From positions 2,823,501-2,887,500 of the forward strand of contig NZ_CP117969.2 of NCBI RefSeq assembly GCF_028743515.2: 64,000 bases of DNA. The letters are read 5' to 3'. The stretch's first letter is position 1. The number at the start of each line of letters is the position of its first letter. The notes below the pieces were generated by a model. That model saw only the letters and a list, made by a program, of their open reading frames with translations, was not told the origin of the DNA and ran no database searches. Below, in pieces: positions 1 through 8,360 of the stretch. The DNA is from Imtechella halotolerans. GTDB lineage: Bacteria > Bacteroidota > Bacteroidia > Flavobacteriales > Flavobacteriaceae. Made by a program: the position numbers and the translations under genes.

Positions 1-708
1 ATTGGTTAGATAACTTCCTATGAATATTCCGACAACTGCAATAGCAGAAAAAAGGAGTAAAAAATTCCAATCAATATCTAGGGTGGCAACATCTCCCATG
101 AATCCAATTAGTGAATTTATAGAAATAATAAGTAGTGATGTTGCTACTGCCTTCTTCATAGGTAATTTAGCAAATAATACTAAGGCAGGTATAATGAGAA
201 ATCCACCACCAGCTCCAACAAGTCCAGCAATAACTCCAACTAAAATACCTTCAAGAAATAGGATATGGTATTGATATGAAGTAACTTGTGTGATTATATT
301 TTCTCTTTTATTAGTAAGCATAGAAATTGAAGTAATAAGCATTACAATTGCAAAGAACACCATTATGGCAATGTCCTTAGTAACTTCATATGATCCAATG
401 TAGAATAAGGAATTTGGAATTGTAGGAATCACAAACCTACGCATAAGGTATACCACAACGAAAGCAGGGAATGCAAATACAACCCCTACTTTTATTTCAA
501 CTAGCTTTTTACGCATATTGATTAATGCTCCCGTAAGTGATGATGTCCCTACAACAAAAAGTGAATAGCCAGTGGCAGTTACTGGGTTAATGTGAAGTAA
601 ATATACCAATATGGGAACAGTAAGAATGGATCCACCACCACCAATTAGCCCTAGAATAATCCCAATAAAAAAAGCACCAATATACCCTAAAAGCAAATTA
701 ATATCCAT
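1..708 (-). CDS. TauE/SafE family sulfite exporter-like membrane protein (3' end outside window)
   Basis: The minus-strand frame is open from an ATG at 708 to base 1, giving 236 codons with no stop, so the C-terminus lies beyond the left edge. The protein is strongly hydrophobic, with several membrane helices. It has two Gly-rich motifs, LGLIGGGGSILTVP near residues 19-32 and AGLVGAGGGFLIIPA in the second half. This duplicated pattern is typical of the TauE/SafE (DUF81) family, whose members are thought to export sulfite, sulfoacetate or other sulfur-containing anions across the inner membrane. The gene follows a Crp/Fnr regulator on the same strand, and a palindrome plus -7 element sit in the gap. 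A sulfur-related role is inferred from family and context; the true substrate cannot be read from sequence. Confidence 0.85.
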   Translation of the reverse strand, partial: MDINLLLGYIGAFFIGIILGLIGGGGSILTVPILVYLLHINPVTATGYSLFVVGTSSLTGALINMRKKLVEIKVGVVFAFPAFVVVYLMRRFVIPTIPNSLFYIGSYEVTKDIAIMVFFAIVMLITSISMLTNKRENIITQVTSYQYHILFLEGILVGVIAGLVGAGGGFLIIPALVLFAKLPMKKAVATSLLIISINSLIGFMGDVATLDIDWNFLLLFSAIAVVGIFIGSYLTN

Positions 709-733
709 GATGAGGTTGTTCCTGATTGTGGTG

Positions 734-741
734 CAAAAGTA
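734..741 (-). promoter_or_regulatory. -7 element of the TauE/SafE gene
   Basis: On the minus strand this reads TACTTTTG, a full match to the Bacteroidota -7 consensus TAnnTTTG. Transcription should start near 729, about 20 nt before the ATG at 708. No TTG box lies at the usual 17-23 bp spacing upstream, which fits a promoter that needs an activator. Confidence 0.55.
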
Positions 742-763
742 CCCAATAGTTTTGTAGTGGGTG

Positions 764-777
764 GTAACTTGGGTTAC
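764..777. promoter_or_regulatory. Predicted Crp/Fnr-family operator GTAAC-N4-GTTAC
   Basis: The bases form a perfect inverted repeat with a 4-bp spacer, the usual layout of an Fnr-type half-site pair. Its centre (770.5) is 33 bp from the centre of the -7 element (737.5), placing it near -41 relative to the expected start. It overlaps the stop codon of the Crp/Fnr gene. The same palindrome with the same 33-bp offset lies upstream of the SQR-like gene at 22865. Binding by the neighbouring regulator is inferred. Confidence 0.6.
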
Positions 778-1406
778 AAATCTATTACTTTAATACTATT
801 TCTAAATAATTGGATTTTACCTTGGTTTTCTAACTTTTTAAGTAACCTTGAAACTACAACCCTTGAAGTATGTAGATCATTGGCAATATCCTGATGTGTG
901 CTATTAATCACATCATCATTGGTTACCATTGCTTTATCTCTCAAATGCTTAAGTAAACGTTCGTCCATTTTCATAAAGGCGATTGAATCGATAGTTTGCA
1001 TCATTTCCATGAGCCTAGAATGATAGCTTTCCAATATGAAGTTTCGCCAGCTACGATATTTGGTCATCCATTCCTCCATTTTCTGTATGGGAATCATGAT
1101 AAGTTTAGCTGGTGTTTCAGAAATTGCTCTTATTTCACTTTTTTTCTGTCCTAGGCAACAGGATAAAGTCATAGCGCATGTATCTCCTCTCTCAAGAAAA
1201 TACAAGAGTAATTCGTCACCATTTTCATCTTCACGAAGTATTTTAATAGCACCACTTACCAATAAAGGCATACTCTTAATATATTCTCCAATTTCGATAA
1301 GCTTGAATCCTTCTGGGACTTCTTTAAAGGTGCCTACTTGATTTATTTCTTGAAGCAACTCTTCTTCAAATAAGTAGCCGTAGTTTTGAATTAATTCTTC
1401 TATCAT
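774..1406 (-). CDS. Crp/Fnr family transcriptional regulator with a Cys-rich motif
   Basis: 210 residues, normal for the family. Residues about 20-130 form a cyclic-nucleotide-binding-type beta-barrel, with the GDELLLYFLERGD stretch at 63-75. A C-terminal winged helix-turn-helix lies near 165-205 (STHQDIANDLHTSRVVVSRLL). The effector domain carries the motif CAMTLSCC with Cys77, Cys83 and Cys84. It lacks the four N-terminal cysteines of an oxygen-sensing Fnr iron-sulfur cluster. The gene precedes the TauE/SafE gene on the same strand. Together with the matching palindromes before TauE and the SQR-like gene, this suggests control of sulfur-compound handling, possibly through thiol or persulfide chemistry on the cysteines. 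The DNA-binding role is secure; the signal sensed is a guess. Confidence 0.85.
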   Translation of the reverse strand: MIEELIQNYGYLFEEELLQEINQVGTFKEVPEGFKLIEIGEYIKSMPLLVSGAIKILREDENGDELLLYFLERGDTCAMTLSCCLGQKKSEIRAISETPAKLIMIPIQKMEEWMTKYRSWRNFILESYHSRLMEMMQTIDSIAFMKMDERLLKHLRDKAMVTNDDVINSTHQDIANDLHTSRVVVSRLLKKLENQGKIQLFRNSIKVIDL

Positions 1407-1470
1407 GGCTCTAAATTACAAATTATATCTAATGCTGAAAGAATGTAAACTAGTAAGAAAATACTAAAAA

Positions 1471-1498
1471 AAAGACCACACTTTTCGGTGTGGTCTTT
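1471..1498 (-). terminator. Rho-independent terminator after gcdH
   Basis: An 11-bp perfect stem (1471-1481 with 1488-1498) has a 6-nt loop and is flanked by A/T runs on both sides. It sits 10 bp past the gcdH stop. Its symmetry means it could also act on the other strand. Confidence 0.8.
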
Positions 1499-1507
1499 TA
1501 ACCCTAT

Positions 1508-2686
1508 TTATTTAAAGGCTGAATGGCCAGTAATGTCCATTCCCGTTATAAGGAGATGGATATCATGAGTGCCTTCATAAGTTATTACACTTTCAAGGTT
1601 CATCATATGACGCATTATACTATATTCTCCTGTGATTCCCATCCCTCCTAATATCTGTCTAGCATCACGAGCAATGGTAATTGCCATTTCTACATTATTT
1701 CGTTTGGCCATTGAAATTTGAGCAGATGTGGCTTTTCCTTCATTTCGTAAAACACCTAAACGCCAAGCAAGCAATTGGGCTTTGGTAATTTCAGTAATCA
1801 TTTCTGCTAGTTTTTTCTGTTGAAGTTGGGTGGCGGCTATAGGTTTGTCAAACTGTATTCGCTCTTTAGCATATCTGAGTGCTGTATCGTAGCAATCCAT
1901 TGCTGCGCCGATGGCACCCCAAGCTATCCCATAACGAGCAGAATCAAGGCAGCCGAGTGGTGCACCTAGGCCACTTTTTCCTGGTAGAAGATTTTCTTTT
2001 GGAACCTTAACATTGTCAAAGATTAATTCACCTGTTGCAGAGGCACGTAGTGACCATTTATTATGAGTTTCAGGTGTTGAGAATCCCTCCATGCCTCGTT
2101 CAACAATAAGACCGTGTATACGGCCTTCCTCATTCTTAGCCCATACCACTGCAATATCTGCAAAAGGAGCATTAGATATCCAAAGTTTGGCCCCATTTAG
2201 TAGGTAGTGATCGCCTTTGTCCTTGAAATTGGTTACCATTCCTGATGGGTTGGAACCAAAGTCAGGTTCTGTAAGACCAAAACATCCCATATATTCCCCT
2301 GAGGCTAGTTTAGGGAGGTATTTTTTACGTTGTTCCTCACTACCATATTTAAAAATAGGGTACATTACAAGTGATGATTGGACTGATGCAGTGGAACGGA
2401 CTCCACTATCCCCGCGTTCAATTTCTTGCATGATAAGTCCATAGGCTATTTGGTCAAGTCCCGCGCCACCGTATTCTTCCGGTATATATGGTCCAAAGGC
2501 GCCAATTTCAGCAAGTCCGTTTATGATTTGTTTTGGGAATTCCGCCTTTTGAGCATAGTTTTCTATAATAGGGGAAATTTCTCTTTTAACCCAAGAACGA
2601 GCAGCATCACGAACAAGTTTGTGTTCTTCGGTTAAGAGTTCGTCCAGTTGGTAATAATCAGGAGCTTCAAATAAGTCAGGTTTCAT
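1508..2686 (-). CDS. gcdH: Glutaryl-CoA dehydrogenase (acyl-CoA dehydrogenase family)
   Basis: 392 residues, full length. The enzyme is an FAD flavoprotein that oxidatively decarboxylates glutaryl-CoA to crotonyl-CoA in lysine and tryptophan breakdown. The C-terminal motif TYEGTHDIHLLITG places the catalytic base at Glu371, matching the glutaryl-CoA dehydrogenase signature rather than that of short-chain acyl-CoA dehydrogenases, which use a differently placed Glu. The N-terminal half contains ERGDSGVRSTASVQSSL, and FGLTEPDFGSNPSGM belongs to the flavin-binding middle domain. It is monocistronic: its own promoter lies at 2706-2735 and a terminator follows. No other lysine-degradation gene is nearby. 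The specific substrate is well supported by motif similarity but was not tested by search. Confidence 0.9.
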   Translation of the reverse strand: MKPDLFEAPDYYQLDELLTEEHKLVRDAARSWVKREISPIIENYAQKAEFPKQIINGLAEIGAFGPYIPEEYGGAGLDQIAYGLIMQEIERGDSGVRSTASVQSSLVMYPIFKYGSEEQRKKYLPKLASGEYMGCFGLTEPDFGSNPSGMVTNFKDKGDHYLLNGAKLWISNAPFADIAVVWAKNEEGRIHGLIVERGMEGFSTPETHNKWSLRASATGELIFDNVKVPKENLLPGKSGLGAPLGCLDSARYGIAWGAIGAAMDCYDTALRYAKERIQFDKPIAATQLQQKKLAEMITEITKAQLLAWRLGVLRNEGKATSAQISMAKRNNVEMAITIARDARQILGGMGITGEYSIMRHMMNLESVITYEGTHDIHLLITGMDITGHSAFK

Positions 2687-2705
2687 AATGGTGGTATTAA
2701 GTTAA

Positions 2706-2735
2706 CAAATGTATTAACAAAATATAACAAAACAA
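2706..2735 (-). promoter_or_regulatory. gcdH promoter (TTG-N19-TACATTTG)
   Basis: On the minus strand TTG (2735-2733) is followed after 19 bp by TACATTTG (2713-2706), a full match to the Bacteroidota promoter. The expected start, near 2699, leaves a short leader of about 13 nt before the ATG. Confidence 0.65.
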
Positions 2736-2752
2736 CCTTGTATTGTTAAATT

Positions 2753-5107
2753 TTAATTAAAATTCATATAGTTTGGATTGGGCTTGTCACTCATGTAGAA
2801 TGTAAGCGTTCCTCCTTTTAAAATATCTTCATGAGTAATAAATGGTTTTTTCAGTGGTATTCCATCGTGTTCTATATGTGAAACGAATACATTTTGAGCA
2901 CTCTGATTTTTAGTTTCTATTACGAATGTTTTTTCATTAGCTAATTGGATCTGAGCAACTTCAATAGATGGACTTCCGATTGCATATGTGGTTGAACCTG
3001 GAGCAACGGGATAGAATCCAAGGCTGCTGAAAATATACCATGCACTCATTTGTCCAAAATCATCGTTGCCACCTAAGCCATCTGGAGTTGACTTATACAT
3101 TTCTGTTAGTACTTTTCTTATTTTGTCATGAGATTTAAAAGCTTGATGTGTCCAATTATACAAGTATAGTACATGATGAGATGGCTCGTTGCCATGTACA
3201 TAGTTTCCAATAATACCCTCTCTTGAAATATCTTCTGTTTTTTCAAAGTACTTATCTGGTAATTCCATAGAAAAGAGAGAGTCCAATCGCGAAACAAATC
3301 GCTCTTCACCACCCATTAGTTCAATTAGCTTTTTTGGATGATGTGGGACATATAAACTATAATTCCAAGCATTTCCTTCTATAAATCCTTGCCCATGTGT
3401 GTCTAAGGGGTCGAATTTCTCTTTAAATTCTCCATTACTTAGTCTAGGACGCATAAATCCTGAGGTGCTATCGTACACATTTTTATAGTTTTCCGCTCTT
3501 TGCTTGAACATATTGTATATCTCCATATTGCCAAGCTTTTTTGCCGCCTGGGAAATTGCCCAATCATCATAGGAGTATTCTAAAGTTTTAGATACGGAAG
3601 ATCCATTAAGGTCTTCTGGTACATAACCTAGATCCATATAGTTCCCTAGGCCATCATAGTATTTTGTTTGTGCAGTTTGTACGCAGGCGGCTAGTGCTTC
3701 ATGCGCTTCTTTACCAGTTAATATTTCTTTTACAATGGCGTCTGCAATTACAGAAACACTATGATATCCAATCATACACCAATTCTCATTAGCATAATGT
3801 GACCATATAGGTAGCATGTGATGTACACTTTGGTAGTAATGAGCCATCATAGATCGAATCATATCACGATTTCGATCAGGTTGTAGAATGTTGAAAAGTG
3901 GATGTAAGGCTCTGTAGGTGTCCCAAAGAGAGAAGCTAGTATAATTGGTAAAACCATTAGCAGAGTGAACGTTCATATCCAATCCTCTATATTGTTGATC
4001 AACATCCATGTATTCAGTTGGTCCTAAAAATGCGTGATACATGGAAGTGTAAAAGTTTACTTTAGTATCTTCGGAGGCGACTATTTGAACTTTAGATAAT
4101 TCTGTGTTCCATTTTTCCTGACCTTCTTTTTTAATACGATCAAAATCCCAATGAGGGATCTCTGCTTGCATGTTTTTTAAAGCCCCCTGGGTGCTTACTG
4201 GTGAGATGGAGAATTTTATTAGTAGTGGTTTATCTTCCTTAGTTTCAAAATCAAAGTAGGCACGAACTTTTTCACCAGCCATTTCAGGAAAGTTTTTACT
4301 TTCATCAAATTTTCTCCAAAAGCCTTTATAGGGGGTTTTGTCATATTTTGCATGTCCATATTGGGTGATAGGTTGGCTAAAAGACATAGCAAAATATACG
4401 GTTCTAGTACGCGCCCATCCATTAGTTTGTCTATATCCAGTTACAAGGGTATCGTTTTCTACTCGTACAAAAGTCCATACATTTTTTTCGTCATAATTAT
4501 AAATGCCTGACATCAAATCAAGTATTAGGTGTGATTCTTTTGTCTTTGGAAATGTGTATCGATGCATACCCACCCTAGTTGTTGCAGTTAGTTCAGCCTT
4601 AATATTGTAATCGTCCAAATCTACTTTGTAATAAGCAGGCTCTGCCTTTTCGGTTTTATGTGAAAATCGTGACCGGTATCCCATTTCGGGATTTGACTCA
4701 GTTCCTGGATTTAGCTTAAGAGAACCAGTGGTGGGCATAAGTAAAAAGTCACCTAAATCTGAATGACCTGTTCCGCTAAAGTGTGTGTGGCTAAAACCAA
4801 CAATTGTAGTATCATCATATTGGTAACCGGCACAATATTTATAAACCTCTGGATTGTATTTACCATCTACGGCATAAGGTATGGTGTCAGTATCTGGACT
4901 TAACTGTATACTTCCGAATGGAACTGTAGCACCTGGATATGTGTGTCCCATCTTATCAGTTCCTATCATGGGGTCGACATACTGAATAAGTTTAGCAGGT
5001 GTTATAATTGCCTTAGTAGGCTTTGATTGGTTATTACAACTGACTAATACTATTGACAGAAGGAATATTCTACTAATACTATAAATACAGAATTTTATTA
5101 GCTTCAT
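2753..5107 (-). CDS. GH92 family alpha-mannosidase lipoprotein
   Basis: 784 residues. An N-terminal hydrophobic segment ends in a lipobox (LVSC, Cys24), so the protein is a lipoprotein of the cell envelope. The mature part opens with YVDPMIGTDKMGHTYPGA, the GH92 hallmark, followed by PFGSIQLSPDT. The catalytic domain contains EGNAWNYSLYVPHHP, GNEPSHHVLYLYNW and, at residues 680-690, GNDDFGQMSAW; the Asp pair in GNDD is characteristic of this calcium-dependent inverting family. GH92 enzymes remove alpha-mannose from N-glycans or mannans. The gene stands alone, with no SusC/SusD pair or other glycosidase beside it. Its linkage specificity (alpha-1,2, 1,3 and so on) cannot be determined here. 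Confidence 0.92.
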   Translation of the reverse strand: MKLIKFCIYSISRIFLLSIVLVSCNNQSKPTKAIITPAKLIQYVDPMIGTDKMGHTYPGATVPFGSIQLSPDTDTIPYAVDGKYNPEVYKYCAGYQYDDTTIVGFSHTHFSGTGHSDLGDFLLMPTTGSLKLNPGTESNPEMGYRSRFSHKTEKAEPAYYKVDLDDYNIKAELTATTRVGMHRYTFPKTKESHLILDLMSGIYNYDEKNVWTFVRVENDTLVTGYRQTNGWARTRTVYFAMSFSQPITQYGHAKYDKTPYKGFWRKFDESKNFPEMAGEKVRAYFDFETKEDKPLLIKFSISPVSTQGALKNMQAEIPHWDFDRIKKEGQEKWNTELSKVQIVASEDTKVNFYTSMYHAFLGPTEYMDVDQQYRGLDMNVHSANGFTNYTSFSLWDTYRALHPLFNILQPDRNRDMIRSMMAHYYQSVHHMLPIWSHYANENWCMIGYHSVSVIADAIVKEILTGKEAHEALAACVQTAQTKYYDGLGNYMDLGYVPEDLNGSSVSKTLEYSYDDWAISQAAKKLGNMEIYNMFKQRAENYKNVYDSTSGFMRPRLSNGEFKEKFDPLDTHGQGFIEGNAWNYSLYVPHHPKKLIELMGGEERFVSRLDSLFSMELPDKYFEKTEDISREGIIGNYVHGNEPSHHVLYLYNWTHQAFKSHDKIRKVLTEMYKSTPDGLGGNDDFGQMSAWYIFSSLGFYPVAPGSTTYAIGSPSIEVAQIQLANEKTFVIETKNQSAQNVFVSHIEHDGIPLKKPFITHEDILKGGTLTFYMSDKPNPNYMNFN

Positions 5108-5170
5108 TTTTTCAGTTTTAGTGGTTAGGTAAATATATCGAAAAAATGAAAGCTACCCGTGTAAGGAGGT

Positions 5171-5884
5171 TTACATCTTTAAATAGAATTCTTTGGTAAG
5201 ATTAATGTAATCTTCCGTATACTGGTGTCTACCTTTTTCTATCGTAAGTTCAGATATTAAAGGAGAGGAATGTCTAAAACTAAACTCCATCAAACTCCGT
5301 TTGAATTCAGAATTGAGAGTTCCTTTTACGTGAGTTATTCGTTTAGGGAATAGTTGAAAACGAGCTGCTATTTCCGAAAATTTAACTTCTTCTTTAAAAG
5401 GGATTATAACCGCAAATGTGCCTTCTTCATGTAGAAGTTCCGCGACGGAGGCCAGTAGCTCGTGGAATGGCAGTGAAAAAGACATTCTAGCCATATCGCG
5501 TGCATCATTGCCGCTAGTGACTGTTTCAGAATAAAATGGGGGGTTGGAAACTATTAGATCATATTGATCTTCAATTTCATCTACAAATTCATCCAGACCT
5601 GCATGATAACAGAATAAACGATCATTCCAAATGGATTGCTCAAAATTTGCAACACATTGTTCATAGGCTTCAGCATCAATTTCAATTGCATCAATGATAG
5701 TTGCTTGACTACGTTGGGCAAGCATTAATGATATAAGACCGGTTCCAGCACCAATATCAAGTATGGCATAAGGGTTATCTTCTAAAGAAGTCCAGGCACC
5801 CAATAGTACTCCGTCTGTGCCAACTTTCATAGCGCATTTATCCTGTTGAATACTGAACTGTTTAAATCGAAATGGTGTATTCAT
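5171..5884 (-). CDS. trmN6: tRNA1(Val) (adenine37-N6)-methyltransferase
   Basis: 237 residues. It is a class I SAM-dependent methyltransferase with the SAM-binding motif DIGAGTGL (43-50) and the N6-adenine-type catalytic motif NPPF (114-117). The start MNTPFRFKQFSIQQDKCAMKVGTDGVLLGAW is typical of the YfiC/TrmN6 group, which methylates A37 of tRNA-Val. It is the third gene of an rpsP-rimM-trmN6 run on the minus strand, 39 bp after rimM, fitting a translation-related operon. HemK/PrmC-like glutamine methyltransferases share NPPF, but the N-terminus favours TrmN6. Confidence 0.85.
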   Translation of the reverse strand: MNTPFRFKQFSIQQDKCAMKVGTDGVLLGAWTSLEDNPYAILDIGAGTGLISLMLAQRSQATIIDAIEIDAEAYEQCVANFEQSIWNDRLFCYHAGLDEFVDEIEDQYDLIVSNPPFYSETVTSGNDARDMARMSFSLPFHELLASVAELLHEEGTFAVIIPFKEEVKFSEIAARFQLFPKRITHVKGTLNSEFKRSLMEFSFRHSSPLISELTIEKGRHQYTEDYINLTKEFYLKM

Positions 5885-5923
5885 ACTTATCGGTTTAAGA
5901 CGACCTACAAGAATTTAGTGTGG

Positions 5924-6451
5924 CTAATCTATATATAGGTCGATGAGGCCTTCAGGTAGGTCCATGACTATTTTTTGATTCTCCCTATCCACTTTTAAGA
6001 TGAAATGGTCATTCATGGGTATAAGAATTTCCGTTCCATCTCTATCAACTTCAAAAAGTGCTTGTGCTGTACTGTCATTTATGGCAGTAATGGTTCCTAT
6101 ACTACCTTTTTGATGATCTTCAATAGAAAATCCAATTACCTCATGAAAGTAGAATTTATTACCACTAAGTTTAGGCAGGAACTCTAAAGGTAGGTAAAGT
6201 TCGGTCTTCATTATAGCTTCAGCATCGGCTTCGGTATCAACTTCTTCGAATTTTATACGAAGGAGATCAGATTTATGGAGGCTGCTCTGTTCAATAAAAA
6301 ATGGAACCAGATTCCTGCCCAAGGCAAGAAATACTGATTCCATATTTTCGTAAAGAGCGGGTTCGTCAGTGTCAAGTTTCACCAAAACCTCCCCCTTAAA
6401 ACTAAATTTTGATACAATTTTACCGAGATAGAAGCAATCTTCTTTTCTCAT
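5924..6451 (-). CDS. rimM: Ribosome maturation factor RimM
   Basis: 175 residues. RimM binds ribosomal protein S19 and helps mature the 30S head. The N-terminus (DCFYLGKIVSKFSFKGEVLVKL) forms the RimM beta-barrel domain, and the second half (FYFHEVIGFSI through LIPMNDHFILKVD) is the PRC-barrel-like domain. It starts 8 bp after the rpsP stop, so the two are cotranscribed, the widespread rpsP-rimM arrangement. Confidence 0.93.
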   Translation of the reverse strand: MRKEDCFYLGKIVSKFSFKGEVLVKLDTDEPALYENMESVFLALGRNLVPFFIEQSSLHKSDLLRIKFEEVDTEADAEAIMKTELYLPLEFLPKLSGNKFYFHEVIGFSIEDHQKGSIGTITAINDSTAQALFEVDRDGTEILIPMNDHFILKVDRENQKIVMDLPEGLIDLYID

Positions 6452-6459
6452 AGAATTGA

Positions 6460-6993
6460 TTAAGCTTCAGTTTCGTTGTTTTCTTCAGCAACAGGAGCTT
6501 CAGTCTCTTCAGCAACAGTTTCAGCTACTTCCTCAGCAGCTTGTGCTTCTACTGCAGCGGCTTTACGCTTTTCGTTTACTTCTTTCTCAGCCTCTAATGC
6601 TTTTGCTCTTGCGTCAGCTTTGGCTTGCGCTAGGTTGCTCTCTTTAGAAGTGATTTTGTTGTCTTTCTCATTCAACCAAGTGTTGAATTTAGCATCAGCT
6701 TGCTCTTGCGTAAGAGCTCCTTTGTTAACACCACCTTGCAAGTGATGCTTCATTAAAGCACCCTTGTAAGACAAAATACGACGAGCTGTTTCAGTAGGTT
6801 GGGCTCCATTTTGTAGCCATTTTACTGAACTGTCTACGTTCAAGTCAATCTGTGCTGGATTGGTGTTAGGATTGTAAGTTCCAAGTTTTTCAAGGAATTT
6901 ACCATCTCTTTTAGCGCGCGAGTCGGCAGCTACTACCCAGTAAAAAGGTTTTCCTTTTTTACCGTGTCTTTGTAATCTAATTTTTACTGGCAT
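6460..6993 (-). CDS. rpsP: 30S ribosomal protein S16 with long C-terminal tail
   Basis: 177 residues. The first ~80 match the compact S16 core (MPVKIRLQRHGKKGKPFYWVV, then DRKFLEKLG-like and WLQNGAQPTETARRIL segments). The remaining ~95 residues are an Ala/Glu/Lys-rich, low-complexity tail ending in EAPVAEENNETEA. Such tails are common in Bacteroidota S16, and their role is not known to me. First gene of the rpsP-rimM-trmN6 run. Confidence 0.96.
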   Translation of the reverse strand: MPVKIRLQRHGKKGKPFYWVVAADSRAKRDGKFLEKLGTYNPNTNPAQIDLNVDSSVKWLQNGAQPTETARRILSYKGALMKHHLQGGVNKGALTQEQADAKFNTWLNEKDNKITSKESNLAQAKADARAKALEAEKEVNEKRKAAAVEAQAAEEVAETVAEETEAPVAEENNETEA

Positions 6994-7716
6994 AATGCAT
7001 TAATTAGGTGGGTACGCGTACCCTATTATTAATTTGTCATACTTCCCTGGAAGGAAAGCGGGTGCAAATATACGTTATTTTCAACAAGTTGTAGGTGATT
7101 ATGGGATATTTTTAATACTAATAGAGAGCAAAAATTAACTAGATTTATAATTTCTCTACTAATAAATAAGATTAAACTAAGAGCTTTATTGCAAGATGTA
7201 AAAGCCTATTTTGGGAACTAAAAGATTTGATGATCATTTAAAATAAGAAAAAGGTCTTGGGTGTCATTTATTTATGAGGTATAATTGCAGGGAACAATAC
7301 TCATACGATTATTGAAATCTTTTCCTTTTGGAAATTTGTTTTAATGTTTGATGTGAATGGCTCTGCAATTTTTTTGTCAATAAATTATTATGAGCTAAGC
7401 AAGTTAAAAACAACGAAATTTACCAAAAGGCATAAAGAATTTACCTGAATTGTATAACTTCAAATTATCCAAAAATTACCTCTTTTAAAACTTGGATTAG
7501 ATGCAGATCCTGTAAATATTTATTTTGCATTTCCAATAGAGTTTAAATTGAATCCTTAGTAGTTTTTTAAAATTATACCACTATGTTTTTGAGCACTTGG
7601 TGCTTTGGTGTTGATTGCTAAAAACTATTAAAAGTCATGCCGATAGTTTCTATTAGAAATTCATGTGAAAGTGGAGTAATTTCTTAAAAAGTTGTAATTT
7701 TCCTGTCCGTTTTACT
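6994..7716. other. 723-bp intergenic region without a supportable gene
   Basis: The right end of the rpsP transcript's control region is here: on the minus strand TATATTTG at 7072-7065 is a full -7 match about 70 bp upstream of the rpsP ATG. The rest is A/T-rich. Short open stretches occur (for example a 31-codon ATG frame from about 7350 and a neighbouring frame ending in a stop near 7560), but they are too short and resemble no family I know. No repeat, hairpin terminator or RNA gene is evident. Confidence 0.5.
7065..7072 (-). promoter_or_regulatory. -7 element of the rpsP-rimM-trmN6 operon
   Basis: Reads TATATTTG followed by CACCC on the minus strand, a full match to TAnnTTTG. No clear TTG box lies at 17-23 bp upstream. 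The expected start near 7058 gives a leader of about 65 nt. Confidence 0.5.
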
Positions 7717-8199
7717 ATGCTCATGAGAAATTACGTCTTTTTGATACTTCTTTTTCTATTTTCTTCTTGTGAATGGATGCCAGGTAGCGTTCCAACCCAG
7801 GAGGCTATGGTAGCCAAACAACTTGCAGCAATAGATATGAATGAAGTAGAGAAATACCCTCTATTTGATCACTGCGACGAAACAGCCTCTAGGATAACAC
7901 AGAAAAAATGTTTTGAGGAAACCCTCTCCAGACTTTTTTGGGAGGCCTTTCAATCAGAATCTTTTCTTGTTAAGGAACCCATAAGCGACACAATTTATGC
8001 CTACTTTATAGTAACTAATGAGGGGAAAATAGTGTATGATAAAATGGAATCAAATGCTTATATAAATACTTATTTTCCTTCTTTGGATAGTCTACTTAAG
8101 GTTAAATCCGAGGTATTTCCTGTAATTCATCCTGCTCTTAAACAAGGTATAAAGGTGGCCTCAAAATGTAAGTTACCAATTGTTATTAGTTCTGAATAG
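7717..8199 (+). CDS. Small lipoprotein of unknown function
   Basis: 160 residues. It begins with a hydrophobic signal ending in a lipobox (FLFSSC, Cys about 18) and so should be a lipid-anchored envelope protein. The mature part has conserved-looking cysteines (HCDETAS, KKCFEETL) and an FIVTNEGKIVYDKM stretch reminiscent of the beta-hairpin in TonB C-terminal-like domains of Flavobacteria, but the resemblance is too weak to name a function. Two in-frame ATGs (7717 and 7723) could start it; either leaves the signal peptide intact. It is isolated, with long spacers on both sides. Confidence 0.7.
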   Translation: MLMRNYVFLILLFLFSSCEWMPGSVPTQEAMVAKQLAAIDMNEVEKYPLFDHCDETASRITQKKCFEETLSRLFWEAFQSESFLVKEPISDTIYAYFIVTNEGKIVYDKMESNAYINTYFPSLDSLLKVKSEVFPVIHPALKQGIKVASKCKLPIVISSE

Positions 8200-8325
8200 T
8201 GTTATTTTCTGTAATGCCATTTTTTCAAGTAGACTGAGATTCCATATGTGAAGAAAATTTGATGTTTACTAATTCCTGAAATGAATGATAAATATTGCCA
8301 ACTCAAGAGTGTCGGTTTAATTGAT

Positions 8326-8333
8326 TAGTTTTG
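8326..8333 (+). promoter_or_regulatory. Probable -7 element for ruvC
   Basis: TAGTTTTG is a full TAnnTTTG match. The predicted start near 8340 lies about 20 nt upstream of the TTG start codon at 8361, supporting that unusual start. The nearest upstream TTG is slightly farther than the usual spacing. Confidence 0.45.
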
Positions 8334-8360
8334 TCAAAATAACACATTATTCAGATTTTT

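Noticed and set aside
20-274. 84-codon plus-strand open frame at the left edge
   Set aside because: It is antisense to the TauE/SafE gene, which is open along the whole edge region with clear family motifs.
6456-6745. Plus-strand open frames rich in Gln/Leu or Ala/Ser
   Set aside because: They are reverse-strand reading of the low-complexity C-terminal tail of S16.
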